The notes under the pieces were generated by a model that saw only the letters and a program-made list of their open reading frames with translations, was not told the DNA's origin and ran no database searches. The position numbers and the translations under genes were made by a program. From NCBI GenBank assembly GCA_944386325.1, contig CALXAP010000009.1, positions 1 to 64,000 of the forward strand: a stretch of 64,000 nucleotides of DNA, written 5' to 3'. This DNA is from an uncultured Clostridia bacterium. Lineage in GTDB: Bacteria; Bacillota; Clostridia; TANB77; CAG-508. Shown here piece after piece: positions 1-7,528 of the stretch (the stretch's first letter is position 1; each line of letters starts with the position of its first letter).

Positions 1-240
1 CCAGCAGGATTTGAAGAAGAAAATGCAGGAGATAACCAGGCAGAAGCAACAGTAATAGTAACAGTAGCAACAGGAAAGGAAATATCAATATTAATAATAG
101 TGTTAGGATTTATAGCATCAGCAGGAAGCTTAATATTGTGCTATGAGTATGAATTGTATAGAAAAGAAAGAAATCAACCTGTAAGAATGGTAAAATTAGA
201 CGGAAAAAATGTGGTAATAAAAAAAGAAGTACAAAAATAA
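1..240 (+). CDS. C-terminal end of a membrane-anchored surface protein (partial)
   Basis: The frame is open from base 1 and stops at 238-240, so only the last 79 residues are visible. They hold an acidic Ala/Thr-rich stretch, one hydrophobic segment (about residues 26-46) and a basic/mixed tail of about 33 residues. This looks like a single-pass membrane anchor with a short cytoplasmic tail. No LPXTG motif is visible and the extracellular part lies outside the window. A strong terminator follows 10 bases later. The function cannot be named. Confidence 0.6.
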   Translation, partial: PAGFEEENAGDNQAEATVIVTVATGKEISILIIVLGFIASAGSLILCYEYELYRKERNQPVRMVKLDGKNVVIKKEVQK

Positions 241-250
241 AGTAAACAAA

Positions 251-290
251 AAAATCTCAGGTTTATGCTAAACCTGAGATTTTTTGTTCT
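251..290 (+). terminator. Rho-independent terminator
   Basis: A perfect 15-bp stem (251-265 with 269-283) and a 3-base TGC loop run into a T-rich tract. It ends transcription of the partial surface-protein gene. Confidence 0.9.
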
Positions 291-325
291 CTAAAAATAA
301 ATTTACACACAAATAAAAATTGTAC

Positions 326-380
326 AAACGTAGGGGCGAACAGTGTTCGCCCGCCACTTCGAAGAAATTGCTTTAAATAA
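326..380 (+). repeat. Dispersed REP-like hairpin, copy 1
   Basis: The core at 334-352 reads GGGCGAAC-AGT-GTTCGCCC, a perfect 8-bp stem. The same core and flanks recur at about ten intergenic places in the window. This copy lies between a terminator and the inverted repeat at 402-501. Confidence 0.8.
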
Positions 381-401
381 AAATTTGCATAAAAATAAAC
401 C

Positions 402-501
402 GTACAAAAAGGATATATATAATAATTTATCGTCAAAATGATAGCTGGGGTCTTCCTAAATGCCTTTGACTTCTAAATTATTATATATATCCTCCTTGTA
501 C
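402..501. repeat. 100-bp fold-back element with 28-bp arms
   Basis: Bases 402-429 and 474-501 are inverted copies matching at 26 of 28 positions. The 44-base loop contains a second, inner pair (GTCAAA at 432-437 and TTTGAC at 465-470). Read on the minus strand, the two mismatches become G-U pairs, so a minus-strand RNA would pair along the full 28 bases. No coding potential is seen. It could be a small structured RNA or a fold-back mobile element. Confidence 0.6.
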
Positions 502-562
502 TTCTCTATCTATTTAAATAATATTAAAATCATTCATCATTCATTCTTCACCGCAACTGAAA

Positions 563-626
563 GTTGCAGATATGTATAATTATTAAATAAAATATTGTAA
601 TTTATAGTTTTATATAATAAAATTAC
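563..626 (+). repeat. Direct repeat, left copy, before the AAA-ATPase gene
   Basis: Bases 585-626 match 2346-2387 at 41 of 42 positions, and a looser match (GTTGCAGAT) extends both copies leftward. The two copies bracket the gene at 646-2316. Each copy also sits just upstream of a start codon, so it may carry a promoter. Confidence 0.75.
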
Positions 627-645
627 AAAAAAGAGGTGATTAAAA

Positions 646-2316
646 GTGAGAAAATTACCATATGGGATAAGTGATTATGAGAGATTAATTGAAAATGATT
701 ATTATTATGTAGATAAAACAAAGTATATAGAGAAGTTAGAAAATTTACCAGAGCCATATATAATGTTTTTACGACCAAGAAAATTTGGAAAAACATTATT
801 TACAAGTACACTTGAAAACTATTATGATTTAAAAAAAATAGATAAATTTGATAAACTATATGGAGATACATATATAGGAAAATATCCAACAAAATTAAAA
901 AATAAATATCATATATTAAAGTTTAATTTTTCAGGAATAGATACATCAAGTGATAAGACAACAATAAAAGGATTTAAAAATGAGGTTTCATCATCAATAA
1001 AGTTATTTATAGATAAATATAGATTAGATTTTTATATAAATCAAGAAGATGAGGCAGAAAATATATTAGATAATTTAATAAAAGCATTTAATATACAAAA
1101 AGAAGGAGAAAAAATATATGTAATAATAGATGAATATGATCATTTTGCAAATGAATTATTGGGATTTAATACAAGTCAATTTAAAAACTTAGTTTCGAAA
1201 AATGGTAAAGTTAGAAAATGGTATGAAATATTAAAAAAAGGTACAGAGACTGTAATAGATAGAATATTTATAACAGGAGTAGCACTAATAACATTAGATA
1301 GTTTAACATCAGGATTTAATATAGCTTCAGATAAAACACAAAATGCAAAGTTTAATGAAATGATTGGTTTTACAAAAGAAGAGTTAATAAGCATGATGAA
1401 TGATTTACAAATATCACAAGAAGAACAAAATAAGATGTTACCAATAATGAAGGAAAATTATGATGGATATAAGTTTGCATTAGATGCAGAAGAAAAAATA
1501 TATAATTCAAATATGTGTTTATATTTTCTAAATAATTATATAGAACAGGAAAAACTACCAATACAATTAATAGATATGAATATAGCAAGTGATTATAGTA
1601 AATTAGGAAAAATGTTAGATTTATGTAAGGGAGAAGAAAGAGAAAAAGTAATAGAAAAAACAGTATCAGGAGAAGGAATAGTAGAGGAAATAACAGGAAA
1701 GTTTAATCCAGCAATAGAATTTACAGAGAAGGATTTAATTTCAATGTTATATTATTTAGGATATTTAACGATAGAAGATGAAGTAGTAGGATATCCAAAA
1801 CTAAGTATACCAAATAGAGTAATGAAAGAAATATATTCAGAGTATTTTTTAAAGATATTAAAACAAGGAGTAGATATAGAAGAAAATTATTCAGAAATAG
1901 CAAGAGAAATAGCTTTAGAAGGAAAAATAAATAAGATAATAGAATTAATGAACAAGTATTTAAAGAATTTATCAAATAGAGATTATATAAAATTCAATGA
2001 AAAATATGTAAAATTAATATTTTATTGTATAGCAATGAATTTGAAGATATATAGATTAAAATCAGAAATGGAAGTACAAAGGAAATACCCAGATATATTA
2101 TTAATACCAAAAGATGAAAGTAAAGGATATAAGGCAGTAATGATAGAGTTTAAATATTTGAAGAATGAAGAAGCAAATAAGTTAAAAGAAAAGCAAAATG
2201 AAGCACGAGAGCAGATAGAAGAATATGCAACATTTGAAGAGATAAGAGAGATAAAGAATTTAAATAAGTATACAGTAGTTGCAGTAAATGATAAAGTTTA
2301 TGTAGAGAAGGTATAG
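646..2316 (+). CDS. AAA-ATPase-like protein with C-terminal PD-(D/E)XK nuclease-like domain
   Basis: This 556-residue protein starts at GTG 646 behind AGAGGTGAT. The N-terminal half matches the AAA-ATPase-like family often fused to a PD-(D/E)XK nuclease domain (DUF1703 type). It begins with the typical MRKLPYGISDY and a degenerate P-loop RPRKFGKT at about 43-50, followed by a Walker B-like IIDEYD near 160. The C-terminal domain shows YPDILL near 482 and IEFKY near 501, the expected D...ExK nuclease layout. CGA is read as conserved Arg in the P-loop. These genes are abundant and multicopy in anaerobes but their role is unknown; mobile-element or defence functions are only guesses. The gene is bracketed by 42-bp direct repeats. 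Confidence 0.85.
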   Translation: MRKLPYGISDYERLIENDYYYVDKTKYIEKLENLPEPYIMFLRPRKFGKTLFTSTLENYYDLKKIDKFDKLYGDTYIGKYPTKLKNKYHILKFNFSGIDTSSDKTTIKGFKNEVSSSIKLFIDKYRLDFYINQEDEAENILDNLIKAFNIQKEGEKIYVIIDEYDHFANELLGFNTSQFKNLVSKNGKVRKWYEILKKGTETVIDRIFITGVALITLDSLTSGFNIASDKTQNAKFNEMIGFTKEELISMMNDLQISQEEQNKMLPIMKENYDGYKFALDAEEKIYNSNMCLYFLNNYIEQEKLPIQLIDMNIASDYSKLGKMLDLCKGEEREKVIEKTVSGEGIVEEITGKFNPAIEFTEKDLISMLYYLGYLTIEDEVVGYPKLSIPNRVMKEIYSEYFLKILKQGVDIEENYSEIAREIALEGKINKIIELMNKYLKNLSNRDYIKFNEKYVKLIFYCIAMNLKIYRLKSEMEVQRKYPDILLIPKDESKGYKAVMIEFKYLKNEEANKLKEKQNEAREQIEEYATFEEIREIKNLNKYTVVAVNDKVYVEKV

Positions 2317-2325
2317 GTGAAACAA

Positions 2326-2387
2326 TCGGTTGCAGATAATTTATCAAATAAAATATTGTAATTTATAGATTTATATAATAAAATTAC
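2326..2387 (+). repeat. Direct repeat, right copy, after the AAA-ATPase gene
   Basis: Partner of the repeat at 563-626, with 41 of 42 matches over 2346-2387. It lies immediately upstream of the patatin gene and probably serves as its promoter region. Confidence 0.75.
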
Positions 2388-2426
2388 CAAAAGGAAGTTA
2401 TTATCAATTGAAAGTGGGTAGGATGT

Positions 2427-3264
2427 ATGAAAATTGGTTTAGCTTTATCTGGTGGAGGTATAAAAGGTGCTGCACATATAGGTGTAATAAAGGCATTAGA
2501 AGAAAATAACATAAAAATTGATATACTAGCTGGAACATCATCTGGTAGTATTGTTGCAGTACTGTATGCAATGGGTTATACTATAGATGAAATATTTAAA
2601 TTATTTAAAGAATTTGCAAAAGTTTTAGTTGATTCAAGTCCAATGTATTTTATTATGAGTGCTAGGAAAAATAAAAGTTTCTTGCCAGAAGGAACAAGAT
2701 CAGGCGAAAATATTGAAATTGCGGTTAGACAGGTTGGAGATTATAAAAGAATAAGAAATTTTAAAGAATTAAAAATGCCTGTCGCAATACCAGCTGTTGA
2801 TATAAAAACAGGAAAGGAATTTGTATTTACAAATAGTGTAAAAGATAAAGAAAACTATATAAAGGAAGCAGATATTTCAAAAGCAGTTAGGGCTAGTTGT
2901 TCATTTCCTGGTATATATGCACCTTGTAAATATAAAGGATATAAATTTTTAGATGGTGGTGTTTTGAATAATATTCCTGCAGATGAGGCAAAACAGTTAG
3001 GTGCAGATAAAGTTATAGCAATAAGATTCTCAGAGCCTGTGGAAGATGTTAATATGAGTATGTATACTATTATACTTAGAGCTTTAAATATTATGATAGA
3101 TAAAATAGCGGATGAAAAACTAAAGTGTAGCGATTATATACTAGACTTAAATATGGGGAAAATGGGAATTTTGGATATTAGAAAGTTAGATTATTGCTAT
3201 GAGTTTCGGATATAAGAAAACTATTGAAAATATGGATATTATAAAAAAATGTTTAATTTCTTAA
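2427..3264 (+). CDS. Patatin-like phospholipase, with a +1 shift at a CGG codon near the C-terminus
   Basis: A serine lipid acyl hydrolase of the patatin/RssA family. The oxyanion loop GGGIKG is at 10-15, the nucleophile elbow GTSSGS near 41-46 and the catalytic DGG near 170. In the zero frame it ends at 3215 just after CGG (3207-3209) as FRI-stop. Skipping C3207 turns the codon into GGA (Gly) and continues 18 codons to TAA at 3262-3264, giving GYKKTIENMDIIKK..., a more natural C-terminus and 278 residues. The start ATG 2427 has a weak ribosome site. It is probably a cytoplasmic or membrane-associated enzyme; substrate unknown. See the CGG finding. Confidence 0.85.
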
Positions 3265-3267
3265 AAT

Positions 3268-3440
3268 TGCATAACAAATTCTAAAAATATCTCCAATCAC
3301 ATTCAAAATTTATTCAATATTATTATATTAAAATCTATAAAAACTAATATAGAAAAATCTAATAGAATAGTTGTAAGGGTGAACATTGTTCGCCCGAACT
3401 ACATGGGAATTCCTTGAAAAATGTAACATATAAATTATGG
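3268..3440 (+). repeat. Dispersed composite repeat: MITE 3' part plus REP-like hairpin
   Basis: Bases 3268-3338 match the right-hand part of the 201-bp element at 47144-47344, including its terminal repeat. The hairpin core at 3377-3395 is GGGTGAAC-ATT-GTTCGCCC. The intergenic region 3265-3559 holds nothing else recognisable. Confidence 0.75.
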
Positions 3441-3559
3441 TTTTGGATTGTAAATTTAAATAAACACTTATAAATAAGCAAAAATTCACAGTATAGACAT
3501 ATTTGGCGATTATAATATATAATAGTTATATATTGTAAGAAGGAGAGGTTTTAAAAGCC

Positions 3560-4240
3560 ATGAATAATTATACTATTTTGGTTGTAGATGATGAATCAAG
3601 AATGAGAAAATTAATTAGAGACTTTTTAATACAAAAAGATTTTAATATTATAGAAGCTGAAGATGGTGAAAAGGCAATAGAAATTTTTGAAAAAGAAAAA
3701 GATAAAATAAATTTAATAATATTAGATGTTATGATGCCAAAATTAGATGGTTGGTCTGTTTTAAGACAAATAAGACAAACTTCAAAAGTTCCTATTATAA
3801 TGTTAACAGCAAGAGGAGAGGAACAAGATGAATTATTTGGTTTTGAACTTGGTGTAGATGAATATATATCAAAACCATTTAGCCCAAAAATCTTGGTTGC
3901 AAGAGTTGAAGCTATTATAAGAAGAATCTATAAAGAAGATAAAAATAGGGTAAAAGATTATGGTGGAATACAAATAGATACAGAAGGAAGAACAGTAAAA
4001 GTTGATGGTAAAGATGTTGAATTAAGTTTAAGAGAGTATGAATTATTAAAGTATTTAGTTGATAATGAAAGTATAGCATTATCTAGAGATAAGATATTAA
4101 ATAATGTTTGGAATTATGATTATTATGGAGATTCAAGAACAATAGATAGTCATATAAAGAAAATTAGACATAAATTAGGTAAAAAGGGAAAATATATTCA
4201 AACAATGCGTGGAGTTGGATATAAATTTGAAATTAAATAA
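3560..4240 (+). CDS. OmpR/PhoB-type response regulator
   Basis: A 226-residue DNA-binding response regulator. The receiver domain (about 1-120) has the acidic pair DD at 10-11, phospho-acceptor Asp56 in LIILDVMMP and the conserved Lys in SKPFSP. A winged-helix effector domain (about 128-226) contains SLREYELLKYL and ends with the typical RGVGYKFE. The ribosome site AGAAGGAGAGG precedes ATG 3560. It sits 46 bases before a histidine kinase gene, with a hairpin between them, and should be that kinase's partner. The signal and targets are unknown. Confidence 0.95.
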   Translation: MNNYTILVVDDESRMRKLIRDFLIQKDFNIIEAEDGEKAIEIFEKEKDKINLIILDVMMPKLDGWSVLRQIRQTSKVPIIMLTARGEEQDELFGFELGVDEYISKPFSPKILVARVEAIIRRIYKEDKNRVKDYGGIQIDTEGRTVKVDGKDVELSLREYELLKYLVDNESIALSRDKILNNVWNYDYYGDSRTIDSHIKKIRHKLGKKGKYIQTMRGVGYKFEIK

Positions 4241-4242
4241 AT

Positions 4243-4270
4243 AGACGACTTTAAAAGTCGTCTTTATTTA
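4243..4270 (+). terminator. Hairpin between response regulator and kinase genes
   Basis: A perfect 9-bp stem (4243-4251 with 4255-4263) and a 3-base loop are followed by a T-rich stretch. It lies inside the apparent two-gene operon, so it may reduce kinase expression relative to the regulator. Confidence 0.65.
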
Positions 4271-4286
4271 AAGTGTGGAGGTTAAA

Positions 4287-5798
4287 ATGAAAATACCAAA
4301 ATTCTTAAAATCTGTTAGAATGAAATTGTTTTTTACATTAACTATTGTTGTTGTAATTATTATATTTGTACTTATTTTACTAAATAATGTAGTTTTAGAA
4401 ACATATTATTTAATTTCAAAGAAAAATTCGTTATTAGATGTTTATAGTACTATAAATAACTATTATAATACTTTAGATGAAAATAGTAATATAGATTTGG
4501 AACTGGAATTTGAAAAAATTGCTTTAAATAATAATTTTGATATGATTATAGCCAGTGGAGATGGTATAAGTATATTTTCATCAAATAGAAATTTCTTAAA
4601 TACTTTAGGTGAAATAAATGATATGGAAGGAGCTTATGTACCAAAACAAAATATTTTATATTTAGATGATAAAATTTCGATAAAAAAATTAAGAGATATA
4701 AAAACATCTTCTAATGTTATTTTGTTATCTGGTAATTTAGATAATGGTTATAAATTGTACATAAGATTACCGATTGCATCAATACAAGAAAGTGTTAAAA
4801 TATCAAATAATTTTCTATTGTTAATAGGTAGTTTTACTATAATTATGGGAGGTATAGTAGTTTCAATTATTTCAAATAAATTTACAAAACCAATATATGA
4901 GTTAAATAATATTGCTCGAAGAATGGCTAATTTAGATTTTAGTAGAAAGTATAAAGAAAAAGAATCAGATGATGAGATAAACAATCTAGGCAGAAGTATA
5001 AATATTGTTTCAGATAAACTTGAAAAAACTATAAAACAATTAAAGGAAACAAATATAGAGCTAGAAAAAGATATAGAACACAAGTCAAGGATTGATGAAA
5101 TGAGAAAACAATTTATTTCAGATGTTTCTCATGAATTAAAAACTCCAATTGCACTTATACAAGGTTATGCTGAAGGATTGAAAGAAAATGTTATTCAAGA
5201 TGAGGAAAGTAAGAAAGAATATGTAGAAGTAATATTAGATGAAGCTAATAAGATGGATAAACTTGTAAAACAATTATTAGAACTTATGAAACTTGAATAT
5301 GGAAAAAGAGAATTTAATAATTTTAAGTTTAATATAGTAGAATTAATTAATGAAGTTATAAGAAAAACAAAGGTAATGCGAGAAAATGAAAATATCGATG
5401 TGATTTTTGATAATTCAAAAGAAATATATGTATATGCAGATGAATTTTATGTTGAACAAGTTGTAACAAATTATATTACTAATGCTATAAAACACGTAGA
5501 TAAAAGGGAAGGTAAAAAATATATAGAAATTAGAGTAGAAAAAAGAGATAATAATAAAGTAAGAATAAATGTGTACAATACAGGAGAATTTATTTCAGCA
5601 GAAGATCAAAATAGAATATGGAATAGATTTTATAAGGTGGATACATCTAGAAATAGAGAAAAAGGTGGAACTGGTATTGGTTTAGCATTAGTAAAAGCTA
5701 TAATGAATAATTATAAAAATTCATATGGAGTGTATAATAAAGATAATGGGGTAGAATTTTATTTTGATTTAGATTATATAGAATATAAAAATAATTAA
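4287..5798 (+). CDS. Membrane sensor histidine kinase
   Basis: A 503-residue kinase. ATG 4287 is chosen because GGAGG at 4277-4281 lies six bases before it; the in-frame GTG at 4275 would overlap that site. Two membrane segments (about 14-35 and 172-196) flank an extracytoplasmic sensor region. A HAMP-like segment follows, then the H box (SHELKTP, His near 282), the N box (NYITNAIKH near 393) and the G box (GGTGIGLAL near 459). It should autophosphorylate and pass phosphate to the regulator encoded just upstream. The sensed signal is not evident. Confidence 0.93.
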   Translation: MKIPKFLKSVRMKLFFTLTIVVVIIIFVLILLNNVVLETYYLISKKNSLLDVYSTINNYYNTLDENSNIDLELEFEKIALNNNFDMIIASGDGISIFSSNRNFLNTLGEINDMEGAYVPKQNILYLDDKISIKKLRDIKTSSNVILLSGNLDNGYKLYIRLPIASIQESVKISNNFLLLIGSFTIIMGGIVVSIISNKFTKPIYELNNIARRMANLDFSRKYKEKESDDEINNLGRSINIVSDKLEKTIKQLKETNIELEKDIEHKSRIDEMRKQFISDVSHELKTPIALIQGYAEGLKENVIQDEESKKEYVEVILDEANKMDKLVKQLLELMKLEYGKREFNNFKFNIVELINEVIRKTKVMRENENIDVIFDNSKEIYVYADEFYVEQVVTNYITNAIKHVDKREGKKYIEIRVEKRDNNKVRINVYNTGEFISAEDQNRIWNRFYKVDTSRNREKGGTGIGLALVKAIMNNYKNSYGVYNKDNGVEFYFDLDYIEYKNN

Positions 5799-6101
5799 GA
5801 ATTATTACATATAATATTCAAAATTTATTCACAAAAAGGACATAAGTTTTTATTAAAATAAAAGCATAGAAAGTGAGGTGTGGCCATATAAGAGATTAAT
5901 TATAAGTATGAATTTTAATATAGCTTAAAAAATTGTTTATAATTTAGAGAAATATAAATGAAAATGAAATTAATTAATGTTAGGAGAGATGCCTATAGAT
6001 AAAAAATAAATTTATTAAACCATAAAAGTCTTATATAATGATTACCCTTAAAGAAGATACGAGAGTGTATCTTCTTTTATTCATACACATTTGTTTTATT
6101 G
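5799..6101 (+). other. Intergenic region with a terminator but no convincing gene
   Basis: About 300 bases between the kinase gene and the toxin-like locus. A ribosome-site-like AAAGTGAGGTG at about 5870 resembles the one used at 6187-6195, but only a few codons follow. A clear terminator lies at 6051-6081 (10-bp stem AAGAAGATAC/GTATCTTCTT). It may be a decayed relative of the next locus or a long 3' untranslated region. Confidence 0.4.
6051..6081 (+). terminator. Rho-independent terminator
   Basis: A perfect 10-bp stem (6051-6060 with 6067-6076) and a GAGAGT loop are followed by TTTTAT. It separates the kinase operon from the promoter at 6102. Confidence 0.8.
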
Positions 6102-6130
6102 TTGACTTTTACCTAATTCCTTTATATAAT
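6102..6130 (+). promoter_or_regulatory. Sigma-A-type promoter for the hydrophobic peptide transcript
   Basis: TTGACT (6102-6107), a 17-base spacer and TATAAT (6125-6130). Transcription should begin near 6137, exactly where the long inverted repeat closing this transcript begins. Confidence 0.85.
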
Positions 6131-6136
6131 CTTAAA

Positions 6137-6399
6137 AGAAAATAAGGAAAAGCAGAGTGTGGTATCATCTCAATTCTTATAAAGAAAGTGAGGTGATGCA
6201 TATGTTAGAAGAAGCATTGTTGCAATTATTGATTTTGTCTTTAATTATGAATATAGCTCTTGCTATCATCTCTTTTGTATGTAATTATAGCTTTAGTTAT
6301 AATTACATACAAAGAGAATCACATCTCTGCTGACCATTAGAGATGCGATTCTTATATCAATTTTATAATGGTACCACACTTTGTGGCTCCTTGTTTTCT
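6137..6399 (+). ncRNA. Highly folded toxin-type transcript with paired 5' and 3' ends
   Basis: The 5' arm 6137-6167 pairs with the 3' arm 6368-6399, including GTGTGGTA against TACCACAC and AGAAAATAAGG against CCTTGTTTTCT. Inside lie two more long hairpins: a near-perfect 15-bp stem around 6276-6313 (TTGTATGTAATTATA and its complement) and a 14-bp stem around 6315-6353 with one mismatch. End-to-end pairing that hides the ribosome site is typical of type I toxin mRNAs. The structure is read by eye, not computed. Confidence 0.6.
6202..6333 (+). CDS. Small hydrophobic peptide, candidate type I toxin
   Basis: A 43-residue ORF starting at ATG 6202 behind a strong GAGGTGAT; an in-frame ATG at 6196 would add two residues. 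The peptide begins MLEEALLQLL, has one predicted membrane span (about 7-28) and ends in a polar tail RESHLC. It lies inside a folded transcript with its own promoter, and an opposing consensus promoter (6406-6434) can make antisense RNA. This matches type I toxin-antitoxin loci of the TxpA/BsrG or holin-like kind in layout, but I do not see clear sequence identity to a named family. Confidence 0.6.
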   Translation: MLEEALLQLLILSLIMNIALAIISFVCNYSFSYNYIQRESHLC

Positions 6400-6405
6400 A
6401 TATTT

Positions 6406-6434
6406 ATTATAGTATATATTTTTTTATATGTCAA
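6406..6434 (-). promoter_or_regulatory. Antisense promoter, candidate antitoxin RNA
   Basis: On the minus strand: TTGACA (6434-6429), 17 bases, TATAAT (6411-6406), a perfect sigma-A consensus. The transcript would start near 6399, the exact 3' arm end of the toxin transcript, and read back across its hairpins and ORF. Confidence 0.8.
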
Positions 6435-6469
6435 TTAAAAAATGTCACTATTTTAGTACACCCTCTTAT

Positions 6470-6498
6470 TTGACATATTATTTTAATAATGGTATATT
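6470..6498 (+). promoter_or_regulatory. Promoter of the thymidine kinase gene
   Basis: TTGACA (6470-6475), a 17-base spacer and TATATT (6493-6498), followed by a leader of about 65 bases to the start codon. Confidence 0.75.
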
Positions 6499-6569
6499 AG
6501 TCAAGGTAAAATTTAGTTAGGTTAGATCTAGTTTTGCTAGACCATAGACACATAAGGAGAGGATACATC

Positions 6570-7154
6570 ATGGCAAAATTATGGTTTAGATATGGAGCAA
6601 TGGGTTCTTCTAAAACTGCTCAAGCAATTATGACATGGTATAATTACAACGAAAGAGGAAAAAAATGCTTGCTTGTAAAATCTGATGTAGATAGTAGGGA
6701 TGGAAAAACTATAATAAAATCTAGGATTGGATTAGAAGCAGAAGCAATTTTGGTGAGTGAATTGTGTAAAATGAGTAGAGAAGAACTAATCAAATTTGAT
6801 GCTGTTGTTGTAGATGAAGTACAATTTTGTAGTAAAAGCGAAATTGAGTTTTTAGTTAAAATTGCAGATGATTATAATATTACTGTACTTTGTTATGGGT
6901 TAAGAACAAGTAGCACAAATAAAATTTTTGAAGGTGCATATTGGCTTTTTGCATGGGCAAACAAGATAGAAGAAATAAAATCTGTTTGTTGGTGTGGAGA
7001 TGGTGCAACTCATAATGCAAGGCTTGATAAAGATGGTAATATAATAAAAGAAGGTCCTATGGTAGTTTTAGGTGGAAATGATACTTATGTCTCATTATGC
7101 AGAAAACATTATAACCAAAATATGCCAAAAGGATATGTGAAAGTGAAAAATTAA
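6570..7154 (+). CDS. tdk: Thymidine kinase
   Basis: A 194-residue type II thymidine kinase that phosphorylates thymidine to dTMP in nucleoside salvage. ATG 6570 follows AAGGAGAGG; upstream in-frame codons lack a ribosome site. The P-loop GAMGSSKT is at 9-16 and the Walker B/lasso region VVVDEVQF near 84-91. The C-terminal part has CWCG and CRKHY cysteines expected to bind zinc, and length is normal for the family. It is a single-gene unit with its own promoter and terminator. Confidence 0.93.
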   Translation: MAKLWFRYGAMGSSKTAQAIMTWYNYNERGKKCLLVKSDVDSRDGKTIIKSRIGLEAEAILVSELCKMSREELIKFDAVVVDEVQFCSKSEIEFLVKIADDYNITVLCYGLRTSSTNKIFEGAYWLFAWANKIEEIKSVCWCGDGATHNARLDKDGNIIKEGPMVVLGGNDTYVSLCRKHYNQNMPKGYVKVKN

Positions 7155-7158
7155 TTTT

Positions 7159-7198
7159 TTAAGAATCCAGTATTTATATTGAAATGCTGGATTCTTTT
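7159..7198 (+). terminator. Terminator after tdk
   Basis: A stem of about 12 bp pairs AGAATCCAGTAT with ATGCTGGATTCT and is followed by TTTTTAG. Confidence 0.85.
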
Positions 7199-7235
7199 TA
7201 GATTATTGCATTAGGGCTATTTAAGAAACTCCTTT

Positions 7236-7410
7236 GTATTGCCCATGAACATTCCTCATTAAATTATATAACAAATTCTATAAACATCTCCAATCGCATT
7301 CAAAATTTATTCAATATTATTATATCAAATCTATAAAAAATATAATAGAATACAAGGGGCGAACAGTGTTCGCCCGCACTATAAATTATAGAAATAAATA
7401 AAAATTAAAT
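7236..7410 (+). repeat. Dispersed composite repeat: MITE 3' part plus REP-like hairpin
   Basis: Starts with GCCCATGAACATTCCTCATT as in the full element at 47144-47344 and ends with the hairpin core 7357-7375 (GGGCGAAC-AGT-GTTCGCCC). It fills most of the 7155-7528 gap. Confidence 0.8.
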
Positions 7411-7528
7411 ATACTTTTTATTTGTAAAATTCTTATTTTTATGTAATAATATTTTAACAGTAGATAGTTTGCTTATAAATAATTATTTTCCAACCAATTT
7501 GTGGTTTGAGAAAGGAATGATAGTAAAA

